Source: Leucocoprinus leucothites (taxonomy: Eukaryota; Basidiomycota; Agaricomycetes; Agaricales; Agaricaceae). Taken from it: a stretch of DNA of 64,000 nucleotides. The stretch lies in the NCBI GenBank assembly GCA_013368445.1, contig JAACJO010000010.1, forward strand, positions 1,054,001 through 1,118,000. Direction: 5' to 3'. The translations under genes were made by a program, and so were the position numbers. Shown here in pieces: positions 26,145-38,578 of this stretch (the first letter of the stretch is position 1; every line of letters begins with the position of its first letter). The notes beneath the pieces were generated by a model. The model saw only the letters and a list, made by a program, of their open reading frames with translations, did not search any database and was not told the origin of the DNA.

Positions 26145-27014
26145 CTACGTCCGAACAATTACACGCCTGGTGTGTTTCCCGGCTCGCCTCCGTTCCGCAT
26201 AAGGTATTGGCTTTCTCCAGCTGTCGTCGTCATAGTCCTCGTGTGGGTACTCCGGCCTCGACTGAGGTGGAGCGGATTGAGAATGATCCTGAGGGGGCGT
26301 ACGTAACCCTGGACTGGGTTGATGCAGAACTGGTGGGTGGAGATTGGGGGGATGCTGTGGAGGTGGAGGTGGCGGATGAGATGTTAACGGAAAGAGTGGC
26401 GTAACAGGAACCGTCCCTCTTTGAGGCGGTCGTGAGTTGGAATGGGGAAAGAGTTGCGGGGGCGGAGCTGAAGATTGAAGCGGAGATTGATGCGGACCAG
26501 GTTGGCCGGGCATCTGCGACCACGACCTCGATGAGGCACTCTTGCCTTTGCTGGGCTCAGGCTCGGCTGCCCCGGCAGGGAGATCAACTTCAACGCGGAC
26601 TCTGATTATTTCCTTTCCCGCCTGGGCAAAGAAAGCACGTTCCTGTCTTTGGAAAAATCCAGACGTCGGCCCACCCCGCGCCTCAGGCCCACCTTCTGGG
26701 GCTGGTGCAGGGAAGAGGGCCATAAGCTCATGGCCAGTAGGAGGTGCGGGGAAGCGCGACCGTGACTGCATATCGGATGATTGAGTCAGGTCAACATCTA
26801 TTTGCAAGTGAGTACAAGAACAGGATGAGCTGACAAAGAACTCACCTCTCAAGGAAGAAGGTGACAGCGGTCGCCGTGAACGACCGGCAGCGGGTGAGGT
26901 TGGACGATGTACATTAGTCTTGTAGCGTGGACTATGGTCGCCGGGAGGCGTAGAAGAAGAAGTTGGGGACGGAGAGGGATCTTGGTCTACGGGGCGTAGA
27001 TGATAGGTAGCCAT
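26145..27014 (-). CDS. Proline-rich protein of unknown function
   Basis: The start ATG at 27014 opens MATYHLRPVDQDPSPSPTSS. Base 26145 closes a Ser/Pro-rich protein ending DDDSWRKPIPYAERRRAGKH plus a short basic tail (RRVIVRT). A 48-nt GT-AG intron at 26798-26845 is in frame and stop-free, so the genomic frame is continuous at 289 codons; the spliced product is about 273 residues. The middle has one structured-looking segment (GHELMALFPAPAPEGG, FFQRQERAFFAQAGKEIIRV). The rest is low-complexity with poly-Pro runs (PPPPPPQHPP). The basic C-terminus looks conserved in type and may be the functional part. No domain is recognised; an intrinsically disordered adaptor or DNA/RNA-associated protein is possible. 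The frame on the opposite strand shares its GC bias but lacks coding logic. Confidence 0.75.
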   Translation of the reverse strand: MATYHLRPVDQDPSPSPTSSSTPPGDHSPRYKTNVHRPTSPAAGRSRRPLSPSSLRGEFFVSSSCSCTHLQIDVDLTQSSDMQSRSRFPAPPTGHELMALFPAPAPEGGPEARGGPTSGFFQRQERAFFAQAGKEIIRVRVEVDLPAGAAEPEPSKGKSASSRSWSQMPGQPGPHQSPLQSSAPPPQLFPHSNSRPPQRGTVPVTPLFPLTSHPPPPPPQHPPNLHPPVLHQPSPGLRTPPQDHSQSAPPQSRPEYPHEDYDDDSWRKPIPYAERRRAGKHTRRVIVRT

Positions 27015-30000
27015 GAGAGAAGAGGGAATAGCTGAGGAGGAAGATTATATATACAAGAAATATTGAGATCAAGATTGCTATCTCCGTACATGTGCCGTAC
27101 TCAGGCTCTCAGTCCTTACGTGCTTCACTACGGCAACTGATCATGTCGCCCCGTCAGGGTTCTATTTCAACCCACCTCGCCTCGTGCCTCCGAGATCTTG
27201 ACAGAACCGCTCAGATGGGAAGCTTACATGCCTGTATTCCCATCATCCCTCTTTTACATCTCCCCCCTGTCATCGTCGTAGTCGATCAGATCTCATTCAG
27301 GTATCTCATTTCTCACCTCCCGATATGGTCATCTTCCTCCTCCTTATCATTTCTTGGTTCCGACTCTATTTTCCGCTTGCTGTGTATGACATGCACAGGT
27401 CTCGACAACCCTCATTAATTTGTCTCCTTCCCATCCTCATTTCCATGTCGTTCGTTCCATCAACAGCCTCTTGTCATCTGCTGTTTACCAAGCTGCATCA
27501 GTACTGTCATCTATTGGCCCGCGCCCTCCTTAGACGCCATCAGCATGAGTGGACACATTAAAACCATCAATACCCCGCTGACCTTTGCAGAGTTTGCTAT
27601 ACATACATTGCGCAGTCCACACAGACAGTAATCAGAAACCTCCCATCATCGCCCCATACGTGTAGGTGCCTATCATCGTGCTATTTCTTTCCCTGGTAAC
27701 CAAATGCTTCCACTGAACCGAAAATCTCCCCCCTTCGCCAAACTTACCAGGCTTAGCTCCAACATCTGGGGGTTCGATCACACCTTGTGATGTCGTACAA
27801 AGTCATCAATGCCACAATTGTTCCTCCACAGAACAAGCTTCACCGACACCTGACCCTGGCCACAAATGGACCTTCGTTTCCAGATAGATGAAAAGAAGTT
27901 TCGGTGGTGGAAATAACTATCTACCGAAACGAGCGACATTTCATAGCACCTGAGCAAGTGAATAAACATCTCTGGGTACTTTGTTAGAACTCTACAACAT
28001 AGGTAGCCGAGAACCGAGAGAATAATCTCATCGCGACCGGACTCAGTTGACTCTCATTTCCCCCCGGCGTTCATGGGCGCTTGTATTCACTGATTGGCCA
28101 ACAGTGCCGCACACTCAGGTCATACATCAACCGGGCCATTCGGCCTTCGTCATATTCGAAGATTCATTCTATCAAAATTCAGAATGACACTCTACGCCGT
28201 CGTACGTTGGGCTGCAATAATACGAAAGGTTTTGATTGACTTGACTTTGTCGAATGATTGATCACTTGAGAAGTCCATTAACATTGTCAGGCCTATGTGA
28301 TACATGATGCAGCCGCGCATCAGGTGCAAACGGATTAAAATAGAGTCTTGCAAGTATGGGAGTCGTTTGCTCCCCTCGGACCTCAGGCCAAGACAAGAGT
28401 GACTCTGACATCACTCACCTTTGGCATGCTCCCCAACCGTGATCACCATGTCAGGGCGTCTATCATTTGATCGTCGGTCGAGACAGGCATATGTCAGGCT
28501 CGCCGCTTAAACTGATAAATTGATATCGGGTGCTGCCCGATTTGACAAGGAAATAGCCTGACGATGCTATCTAGGTTTTTGCACAAAGCTGATGCCATCT
28601 TGCACTCGACGACCTCCAACAGCCTATGTATATGATCAGATGAGGTCGGAACGCACATCACCGATTCATTCATCATCCTATCAAGAAATCGTCACGCTTT
28701 TCCATCGGCTAATTAATTTTAGTTATCACGCTCCTGGGCAGAATAAATAGTCTGTTCACCGTGATTTCGGATGCAGGTTCTAGACCAGCATAAACGGACG
28801 CTCTGCGATCATCAGCCATAAGCAGCAAGTTGCGGTGAAACAGCATCTCACCATCCGGCGTCCGTTCTCCTCAATAGCTCATACCCTCGGTATGCTCATG
28901 TTCACGGCCAGTTCTCATAATGTCACATACGCCGCCGCCGCATCGAGAATACCATTTTCCCCAACATATCTCAAATGGGACAAGACCCACCTCATACTGA
29001 AAGGAAGCATGGTTCGGCTGCATTAACAGTTCCATAGCTCGGACGTCACCAGAAGAAAAAAAGACCACTTCTTCACTCTTGTACTATATTTATCGCCCAC
29101 AGCATATTCCGTGCCGTCTGAAGTACTTCTCTTCCCTGTCTCGTGTTTTATCATTCGTACTTTTTCATTGGGTCACGTAGTGTGATTCCTTCTTTGATCT
29201 GTTCCTCGGGTGTATTCAACAGGGTGGAAACATTTATCCCCCTGGCTTGTGTGTGGCATGCCCACACATCGGTTCTTTCCCAACCCTATATACAGCGCAT
29301 TTTGGTGATTTTCAAATGAAGAATCGTACATAATCCCGGTCAAAATGACTCAGGGATCGGAGGTACTTGATGCAACGGCAAGTGCATCGGCACCGAAAGG
29401 ATTCAGGTTAACAATTAGAACAGGTGCAGCTGGATCCGGGCCTGCCTCAAGGCCTCCTCTCGGATTCGGAAACTTGGTATATCTTCAAAAAAGGTCATAT
29501 GCTTCCGAAAAACCTTAAAGCGGGGATCAGGAGTATCTCCTGGATTTTTCATTTCCTGTTCCGAGTGGAGTACATTACGGTATTCATCTCGGTACTCGAA
29601 AGTGGTATCCTCTCCTCGCCCGCTGTTCTTTGCCTTGATGCTCGAAAACTTCTGTACTCGGGCCCCAGGCTTGGGTATGCACGCAGTATTAAACCCGCCA
29701 TTGGCCGGCGTCCTACTGTCCGATCCTCCGTAGTTTTTCAATATAATGCAGCCATCGCCACCCGCACGTGTTTGTGGCAATGTTCATTCCTTCATACGTT
29801 AAATTTTTCTTTTCTTCAAGGACGGACAACTGTGACGTCTCACCTTGGCTGTCAAAAACTTATCTTTCCATACCATATTCATAACATGCAATTTCAGGCG
29901 CGGTAATCTCGCCACAGTTCGCTCGCACTTCGTATCAATTTACTTGACTTCCTCGTTCGACCTTCCCGCTTGATACATGTAATATCTCGGAGTCACACTC

Positions 30001-33000
30001 AATACGGCTGTGCCTAAAGACGAACAAGAGCCTTCTAGAGTCGATGCGTTCAGAAGGAGGTAACCATATTGATATCTGAATGGTGATGTACAAACTTGGC
30101 TAGACGTCCCGATAAAAGAGCTTTAGCGAGGCCAAAAAAGTATAGTCGGGAAGCGGAGGCCTTTTTTATGACAGGACATGTCATTTTGTGCAGTGTAAGC
30201 GTCACTGAAGAAACGACGGAGTTCTAAGTGGCCGACGGGTCATCCAAACAAAGGCATCAACGTTAGTGCAAATTACTATTGGGGTAGTCATTGCCTCCTA
30301 GTGCAGTTTTAGCTTCTTAAAAAGAGAGTAAAAAAACTGGGACTCAATTTGTGGCGGGATTTGGAGTCCTAGACGGGCGCTGAGAGGGTAAACGGCTCCC
30401 GAAAAATATACCGAAAACGGTTTTCATAGGCGCTGCCGATTAAGAAGGTCCCGCCAAAGTAGTGATTTCAATCTTGAATCAGACCGTTCTCGTGGCAAGA
30501 GCGCCTGTCCAGCCTAGCGACTGGTGGGAATGCGCCAAGTTATGAAGCCCCGCACACTGCCCCTGGTTGTTCAAAATCGTAATGTATGTCGACAACGCTG
30601 GTACTGGAATTAATGAACTAACGTCATCAGAAGTTTCCTATGGCTTCCATTTCTTTTCTGGATATTTTCTTCGAAGTATAATCCATATCAGCCACACACA
30701 CCACGATCGGTGAAAAGGGTGTTCGAATTCCAGGGTCGTGACTCAGCGCTCAATTATAGAATACGTAGAGGACGGGCGTCTGGCGACAAATCAGAATTTG
30801 AAAGAAGGCTGGTGGTCTGGTGCTGGCCGGTCCCTGAATCCAAGGCATTGCCCAATGGGATCGAATAATGATCTACGGGAAGCCCACTATGTAGTAGCCC
30901 AGGCTTTTGTCGCTATGAGAGTTAAAGACCTGACTATCCGCATGAGGTGTGCTGAGGCTGATTTCTCAAAGGGGACATACAAATGCAGTACCAGAATGGT
31001 GTGGGTAGTGACACGGTCATGTAAATTGGGGTGCCTTCCAGAAAGTTTCTCGCGATCCAGATTTGAAGTCGTGGGTAGCTGTGGTAATGATCTTCTTGGT
31101 GCAAGTGAATTTACAGTGACCGAGAGCTGTCAATCGAACAAAGAGAGAGCTGTTTTGTCTTGGCTGTTTGGTGTACGTTTGGAGTGGGGAGTTATACCAG
31201 AGCCCAGATATCGCCGTGCCTAGGGTAGCCTATCTCCCTCTCACGGAAAAACTCTAGACGACTACCGTGGGTGTGTGTGCGTAGCTGGGTTTGCGAGTGA
31301 TGCGCTAGTTAAGACACCGGAATGATAATATCTCAGGAGGGCTGCAGGATAGTATCTCCCGAAATAAGTAAATTTCTGGCGGCAACCCAATTCAGTATAA
31401 CGGATTCAGAACGTCGTAGCAGGGTCCCTGTATTCATTGAGAGTTTTTTTTAAAAAAATAACAGGCCAGAATTCGCGGAAAAGCTGTAGGCATATATGGA
31501 TATGGATCGACTTGTCCACGGTGGAGGGAAATGGTGAGAACCAATGCTTTCAGGAGAGCATCCGAGCAGCCATCGGAGGATCCACCTCGTGGCACTGGAC
31601 GGTCTCCTGGTAGACGAATTCGGGATTTACTAGTGTATTCATCGATTCCGTTCCCACATACTCGACCTATCGCCCTGCATTGGCTCCGGCCAGCTCTAAA
31701 TATACTCGAGCTTTCAATGCTGCCGCTTGTTTCGGAGCCCACTAGGCCAGTGCTAACGACGTCATCAGCACCCGGGCACAACTTGAAGCTTGACAATAAG
31801 CCATACCGGAGTATGTACTTGATTTTGCCACCGCGAGGCCAGCACTGATCATTCACTCTTTGAAAGTTACAGCAAGTCTGAGAATTGAGAATTCGATACG
31901 GACCGTTGACGCACGCATACGCAGTTTATGATGTACCTTTTACCGCAAGAAAGATGGCTTCTTCTTGTATTCCCAAAAGGAGAAAGGAGATAAGAGTCTG
32001 TTCAAAGGTGTTTAGATCCGTGTGACTGACCATGAGAAGTAGCGGTGCTACTCTATGCTTCTTTCGGAGTCTCATGCTCATGCTTTGATTCCGACCGCAG
32101 TAGCAAGATCAAGTAACTGCACATGCCATTTCCACTCCTAGCGTTGAGCGTTGCAAACACCGCTACTTTCCCTTATCACATCCGGATTTTTGAAAGTACC
32201 TGAGCAGCTGACACCTTTAGTCACCCTAGTGGTTCCTTTCGCCTCATGTAATGACAGCTGGCTATCCTTCTCATCAATAACTTTATGCACGCGAAGCAGA
32301 GAATGTCGAGCAAAGGGTATAAAGCCTCCGTAGCGGATACTAACCCCAATTCCATCAGAGAAGAATATAATTACACCTCATGGGAGAGAATTTTATACAA
32401 TTCTCAGGCGGGTTGGGATGTCAGCTAGGCACCTACGCTACACGTTTGACGCCCGCTATACATTTATCCCATAAAGTCTCTCAAGTACTGCCAAAATTGA
32501 CAGGAACGGAAGAGGTTCCTTTCTCCGAGACTATACAACGACGGAGACCTTGTTCACGCTTCTCAAAATGTAGCCAACAGGATGGCCCCAGCTGCACAAA
32601 TTTAGCCATAAGCCAACTTAGGTGAGCAATATCAGGTTGGCTGGCGTTTCTGAGTTCTCAGAAGCATCGAACCAGAACGAAGCTGATAATTGCCGGTGGC
32701 CCCGTGCGTCACGGTGATCCCTCAGCTGCTGCTTCGCCATACGGTCCCGCTTCCAGTTAGGCTCCCATATATCAGCTCCCTAACCGGCATTTCCTTATGC
32801 GGGGCAATTGCATTGGTCGCATGACGGGAACTGTGGAAAGACTCGGCCTTGATGTAGCCTTATACCCGTCGCCACAATGACCTGCAGACATACCGCCACT
32901 ACCCCTCTTTCAACAATTTATACCGATATCGATGAGTGTCAATTCACCACCGCCACAAAAGAAAACACGTTGTGGAAGCGCTGCTTGAGGACGGTCCGAC

Positions 33001-33917
33001 TAGGAACCTTTGGAGCAGCGTCGGCTGGGTTAGGCAAGTGGCTGTAGTACTCTTGCATATCTTTTCACCTTTTATCGTCCTGATCGTTATCCCGACCCGT
33101 GTACCTGCAAGCGCGCCTTTCCCCCATTCGGATTGCACGAGGCCGACTGTACTGATCGGTTGTAGGTCCATATATATCGATTTCGTATCGCGGTACTCCT
33201 ATATCATGCTTGCCTGTTCTAGTGATCTCAATTCAATTTGCCAAGAAACCATGATCGATCAGTAAGTATAACTGCCTCGCTACTCAAGCCCAGGGATTTC
33301 TAATAGGGATCACTGACTTCGCAGAGTCGAGATACCCTTCATACCCTTTGCACCTGATATTTGATGTTCTGTGCTTCTGCGGCAGGGTTTGCTCCGAAAG
33401 GGAGTTAGTATGCTCCATGTGCAGTGGCCGCTCTTCTGTGGAGACATATCAGAAGCAAGCAGATGGAATATCGTCCCGGGGATGACATCGTCGATTATAA
33501 TTTATAAACCCACCAAGCTTCCTTCGGGACTCCGAGGACTAACCCCTGAATTTGTCGACAAGCGCTCGCAAACCTCACTGCAATTAGAAAAAGATGGAAC
33601 AAACGATGCCGAGACATTCGGTCCTTGAGCTTCTCTGACAAAACCCAGAATAGTCTCGTGGCGTAGCCTCGGTCGACTACTCCGACGCGTGTAAGAACCA
33701 AATAAACATTTTATTTGACGAAGTGCATCGTGTATCACGGTAGTTTGTCATTTTCCTTCTAGGGTCCTACATAAATCATGATAAAAACGAATAAAAAAAA
33801 CAGGACCGAAATCATTTAGCCTGTCCACCGAAGCAATAAATTGTGGTATAAACGCAACCAAAGTCCCAAAGGTATCACGAGAAATAGTAGAACCGATATC
33901 ACGAGTCCGGGGTATGA
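27015..33917. other. Gene-poor tract of 6.9 kb
   Basis: No recognisable gene. The first part (27.0-27.6 kb) is pyrimidine-rich and should hold the promoter of the proline-rich gene. Open frames of 100-160 codons occur at 29415-29780 (minus), 29424-29906 (plus), 30738-31223 (plus) and 31434-31856 (minus). They overlap one another, several lack an ATG, and none shows a known motif. A 57-residue ATG-started frame lies at 29345-29518 on the plus strand (MTQGSEVLDATASASAPKGF), antisense to the 29415-29780 frame. No terminal repeats or transposon protein motifs were seen. Confidence 0.45.
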
Positions 33918-35881
33918 TCACTCCCCCACATCAGAGGAAGGAAAGCTAGATCCGCTGCCCATGGTAGCAGTATAATAGGATGTAGGCACTGTACTCGCAC
34001 GAGAAGATTGGCTGCTCACGGGTTGCGTTCCGCTGGGCTGGGGTGATGGGGTATTAAAAGAGTGGGCCAATCGACTGGGAGACGGAGGGCTGTTGCGCTT
34101 CTCATTAACAGCTCGGATCAACTCTCCAACTTCATTGGTATTCCCAAGAGAATTGACGCCATTGCCCATGACAGAGAGGCTTCCAATGATGTCAGAAGCA
34201 CGCATGGATAAACTGTTTGCACGACTTGGTGGATCACTCCCTGGTGGAGAAAGAGAGATCCGCGTTGGAGGTCGACTATTATTTGGACCAGCAAATCGAT
34301 CCAGAAGACTCCCACTGTATACACTTGAACCTCTGTTTGTGCTGGCGAGCTCTCGGGAGCCCATGCTCTCAATGGTTGGCATACGCCGTATAAATCCATT
34401 CAGCATCGGAACAGATTCCTCTGGTGGGTAAGGCCGGCCAAACTCGTCATAACCGATAGACGGGGGTATGGGCGGTGGATAAAAGTCGGGAGATGCGTCA
34501 TTGGAGCAGTGAGAACCTGAAGAAGAGTTGGAGAGACTGTCGGAACGCGCCAATGTGATAGCCTGATCGGTCTCGCGAGTTATTTGTGAGACGAGGGAAC
34601 GGAATCTATCCATGATTCCTGTAGGCTCACGGTCGACCTCAAGGTTAAGGTCAACAGAAAACGGACGAATGGCATTGTGATCGGATGATGCAGTTGTAGA
34701 TGCAGCGGAGCGTGTTAAATGCAGAGAAGATTTCTTGGATGGCGAGATAGACACGATGGTTGATCGAGAGGCTTGCGGCTGAAGAGTGGAGATAGCAAGG
34801 CTATTGGAGGATACTTGAGTAGTCCGTGGAGGTATTACTCCTTGCATCGAACTAGACCGTCGATGCCGAGTGAGCTGGGTAGGATCGATCCACTTGTTGG
34901 GTTTGCGCGTTCGTTTGTAGGCAACAAAGAAAGCGTAGTAGAAAGCCTGAAAGCGAACAAGGGGGTAAATACTCAGACATATAGGTCCATCTCTGCTGAG
35001 AGAAGCAACACTCACAATCAGAACAGCCGTGAGTCCCAAACGAGTGGCAGCAAGAGCCATCAATGCGCCCCATCCATAAGGCTCGGAGCACTTTTGGTTC
35101 GAATGAGACCAAACGACGTCAATGTCAATGCGACAGCGTGCCTCCGTCGACAGTTCCGGATCAGAACTATTTCGCCAAATACAAAGCATGACCATGTTCA
35201 CAATAGCAGGTGCGAGAAGTGTCAAAGAGGAGAGGTAAAGTGAAGCAGTGATGGTCAGTGTAAGAATCCGAAGGGAAAAGGAGTGCATAAGCAAGTGAAG
35301 TTTAAAAAAACTGAATATTGCAGCAGTAGCAAGAAACGCAAATGAGACACCGGTGCAAATTCCAAGTGCTAGGGATACACTCTGCCCGACATCCGAATCA
35401 TACGCGGTAAATGCGATGAAATACCGCGCGGTGTTGTAGATGGCCCAGCCACCTATCCGACGATAAGCGAAAATGAACTCGAGGAAAATTAAATTACAAA
35501 CACACCAAAAATGAACTCAAGCGAGCGCATGAGATATCGCAAACGTTTCAGCCGTTTTCGTAAAGTTTTCTCCCAGAAATTCTTCTTCTCTCGAATTGCT
35601 GGCGAGTCCCCTAACAATGTGGGGTGTGGACCCCATTCCAGAGGCTCTGGCTCGTCGACCAGCGTCGCCTGTCTCGAATAAAGATCGATATAAGCTATTG
35701 AATCAGGTGTCCTTGGGTGCAACAGCGGTTCTGTGGGGTACGACTGTTCAGAACCACTGGCATGTAGCGTTGTACCCGAGATGGTGGAACCATTCCTCGA
35801 GTGAGGAAATGGCGTCGAAGTTCTCGCAAGTTCTGACGGTTCTGGTGTAAATATTGCATTGTGAAGATAAAGCGCGGCCAT
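33918..35881 (-). CDS. Multi-pass membrane protein of unknown function with long Ser-rich cytosolic tail
   Basis: The start ATG at 35881 opens MAALYLHNAIFTPEPSELAR. A hydrophilic N-terminal region of about 125 residues leads to KKNFWEKTLRKRLKRLRYLM and the first hydrophobic segment. After splicing, EFIFGGWAIYNTARYFIAF, VSLALGICTGVSFAFLATA, LTLTITASLYLSSLTLLA, GWGALMALAATRLGLTAVLI and AFYYAFFVAYKRTRKPNKW give about five or six membrane segments. A Cys-containing loop (CRIDIDVVWSHSNQKCSEPY) follows the middle segments. The remaining 300 residues are Ser/Pro-rich and probably disordered and phosphorylated. A 69-nt in-frame intron without a stop lies at 34947-35015. Extra N-terminal exons upstream (35.9-36.2 kb) cannot be excluded, because several frames are open there. 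I do not recognise a named family; transporter and receptor functions are both unproven. Confidence 0.8.
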
Positions 35882-38578
35882 CTGATTATCTTAGCCTCTG
35901 GGGGCGCAGCAATAGCTTGTGTGAAGAATTTCGTAGCTCTCGGTGATGGGTTCGTAAGCTAGACGTGAAGATAGCGTCGAGAGGTTCGTAAAGGATGACG
36001 CTCCAGTTGCCAGGGGGTAGAGGACTGCGGGGTAAATGATATGGCAGTGTCGGCAACAGCGGCAGGAGCGGTCCTTGTGGTCGTGAAGGTCGTCGAAATG
36101 CCAATCAGCCAAACTCCCAAAGTCCAACTTTTGGCTTGGCATTTGATCCCACTTGCCATTTTTGTCGGCTTGGCTCTGTTGTCCAATCACCCCAACATCA
36201 ATCATCCCACGATGCTCTTCAAATCTACTGGACCCACGCACTGAGCAGTTCCGGGCGAGGAAAGCTGGTTTTCAAAAGCAAGCAGACTTTCGCGCTATTT
36301 TATACGGACAAAACCCCATTCAAGGCACTCTTACCATTGACAGTGATAGATTATTTGGAACCGACAGGTTCACGAAGCACTTACATATGAGGATCCGCGT
36401 GGAGACAAAGTTATACACACCTTTGATATACCGAAAGTTCTTCGATTCTTCGGCTGATATCTAGACTGATATTCAGGCGATCAATGATCCTTCTCATGCT
36501 CTCTGTAAAGATCTCATTAAGCGAGATATTTCCCAGTATCAAATTCCAGGATAAACTGTGTTACAGTGGCCGCAAGTACAATTAAGAAAGATGCCTCGGA
36601 CTATGTGCAATTCCACTCACACGGACACACTTTGAATCTCAGTCCTCGGGGTGGGTCTACACACCTGTGCTTCTCTCCCTCAGTTACTTTCACTTCCCAT
36701 TTTTGAACATCACGCAGCGCCGTGCCGTCACCTGGAGCAGACAAGTGGTATTTAGGAACAGAACGTGCGCGAAGGAGATATAAATCATTCATTATCATCA
36801 GCTCACGCCCAAGGCGGGGCAACCGGCACTCGCTAAGCCGAAGGGAATAGTCCTGCAGGATGGCCCAAACAGTCTCATGCCTGACTTCCTCCATTTCGTG
36901 CTGCGGGTTTCCTAGCAATGACTGGCGTTGCTCCTGCCGAGGCTTGGGTATCCAAGTTTTTCCCCCAAGAAACAGAGCCAATACTAAGAATCCGCAGCAA
37001 TGAGAGAATCACCATGCCTTCTCATGGGGCCCAAACACCTCATTGGTGTATTGAACACCGGTGCCGTGCTTCCGTTTCCAGGAAAATGATTTTTTCTTTT
37101 AATTCATGGCAATCTGCGGAGGCAACTTGCGAGCTGCATAATACAGGGTCCGTCTCGGGTGCCTTTTACTCCTGGTTGTAAGTAGCATCAAAACTGGAAG
37201 CTGTCGACGCCACCTCGCTCCCATACTTGTCGGGACATCATGCGTGCGTGCAGCACTCTATATATAAATGTCCCCGATGACGCACAATCACAGGAAAAAT
37301 CCGGCGATCGAATTCAACGACGATCGTAGGAAACGGACTGCCTCTTGAATGTATTTCATCTTTACTCCTTGGGTATTCATCAGCCATACTTAAGAATTCT
37401 GGGGTATGTTCTACCCTCAGGCTCGTAGAAATCTCAGTATCACGGCTCCCTCGGGAGAACCCACTTACAAAACGCAGGGGTACAGCTGCCGCTGATATAA
37501 AAATCCCGGAGTACATTCGATCGCCCCGAATTCCTGCACAGCACAGCTAGGGCCAAGGTTGAAGTCGGAAGCGCTCCGAGTCTTTAGAGCAGATGACGTC
37601 GTTTTCATGATACCCTCGCAATTGCTGGGCATCGTCATAAGTCGAGCTTCCGAAGCGAACTCATTCTTCAGGGAGCTTCTCTATAACACCTCAACCACAA
37701 TGATCGCTACATGGGGTACTTTCATTTCCGCTCTGGGCGCCCGAGTCGCATCTATATTTCTATGCAGGGACCCTTGCTTGTATTCTTGAATGCGGGGATT
37801 CAATTGTTCATGATAATGATACAGGTTCATCGGAACATCTGCCATAGATATTGTCGTCGAAAAGCCCCCGAACCTATTTTTGTTGCCCGCCGATGCTGTT
37901 AGCTAAAATTCGTCTTGACACTTTGTTCAGTTCGTAGGAGCTTGACCAAGTGAGGCCTACCCTGGGCGACTCAAATGCCATGGAGCTGGTGATGACGGAA
38001 GCGTAGGAGCTGTTGGTCTGCGTAAGCTCTGAAACAAGAAACAATGTAAAAAGGTGTAACGGTCAATGGCGCGGAGCATCTCTGATAGTGTTGAAAGTCT
38101 ATGTCAGCTGCATGTAAAAGGCTCGAGGGTGATTACGCAAGGACCGGTTTCTCTGACTCGAAGAATTGGTGGTAGCCCTTCGGAGGCAAGCAATTCGACT
38201 GATTTGTGTGGAAAGATTTGCAGATAGTATTATCTTTCTCTCTAAACCCAGTGACATGTTCAGTAGCAGTCGATTATTAGTCCATAAAGTTGTCAATTCA
38301 GACTCCTTAACCACCATGCACTATAGAAGCTGGTCGCTCTTACATGACCTATATCAGGGCATCAGAGGCCAAATGGCGGTGAAGTTTCGCTAACCCGCCG
38401 AGGAATGCAAAGAGAAAGGAATAATCTCAATAGCCGTCTTTGCATCATTAATTAGAACCATGCACCGCAGAGAGAGCCAGCCAGACGCAAATGGTATGTA
38501 AAGCCATGGAACTTGTGGACAAAAATCTACGGGTTGAGTGAGCTTTTGGAGCGAGTAAGAGAGATAAGCTCACCTACG
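35882..38578. other. Intergenic region, weak open frames only
   Basis: This 2.7-kb stretch lies between the membrane protein start and the MPP6 stop. All three minus-strand frames are open around 35.89-36.24 kb, which may reflect GC bias or 5' exons of the membrane protein. Minus-strand frames at 36601-36981 (containing MEEVRHETVWAILQDYSLRL) and 37238-37516 (MYSGIFISAAAVPLRFVSGF) have plausible starts, but no family resemblance and no supported splicing. I call none of them genes. Confidence 0.4.

Noticed and set aside
30738..31223. 161-codon plus-strand open frame
   Set aside because: No domain, unusual composition, no splice partners and no promoter-like sequence; length alone is not enough in a 7-kb tract.
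31434..31856. 140-codon minus-strand open frame
   Set aside because: It overlaps a plus-strand frame of 105 codons and shows no motif; it fits chance.
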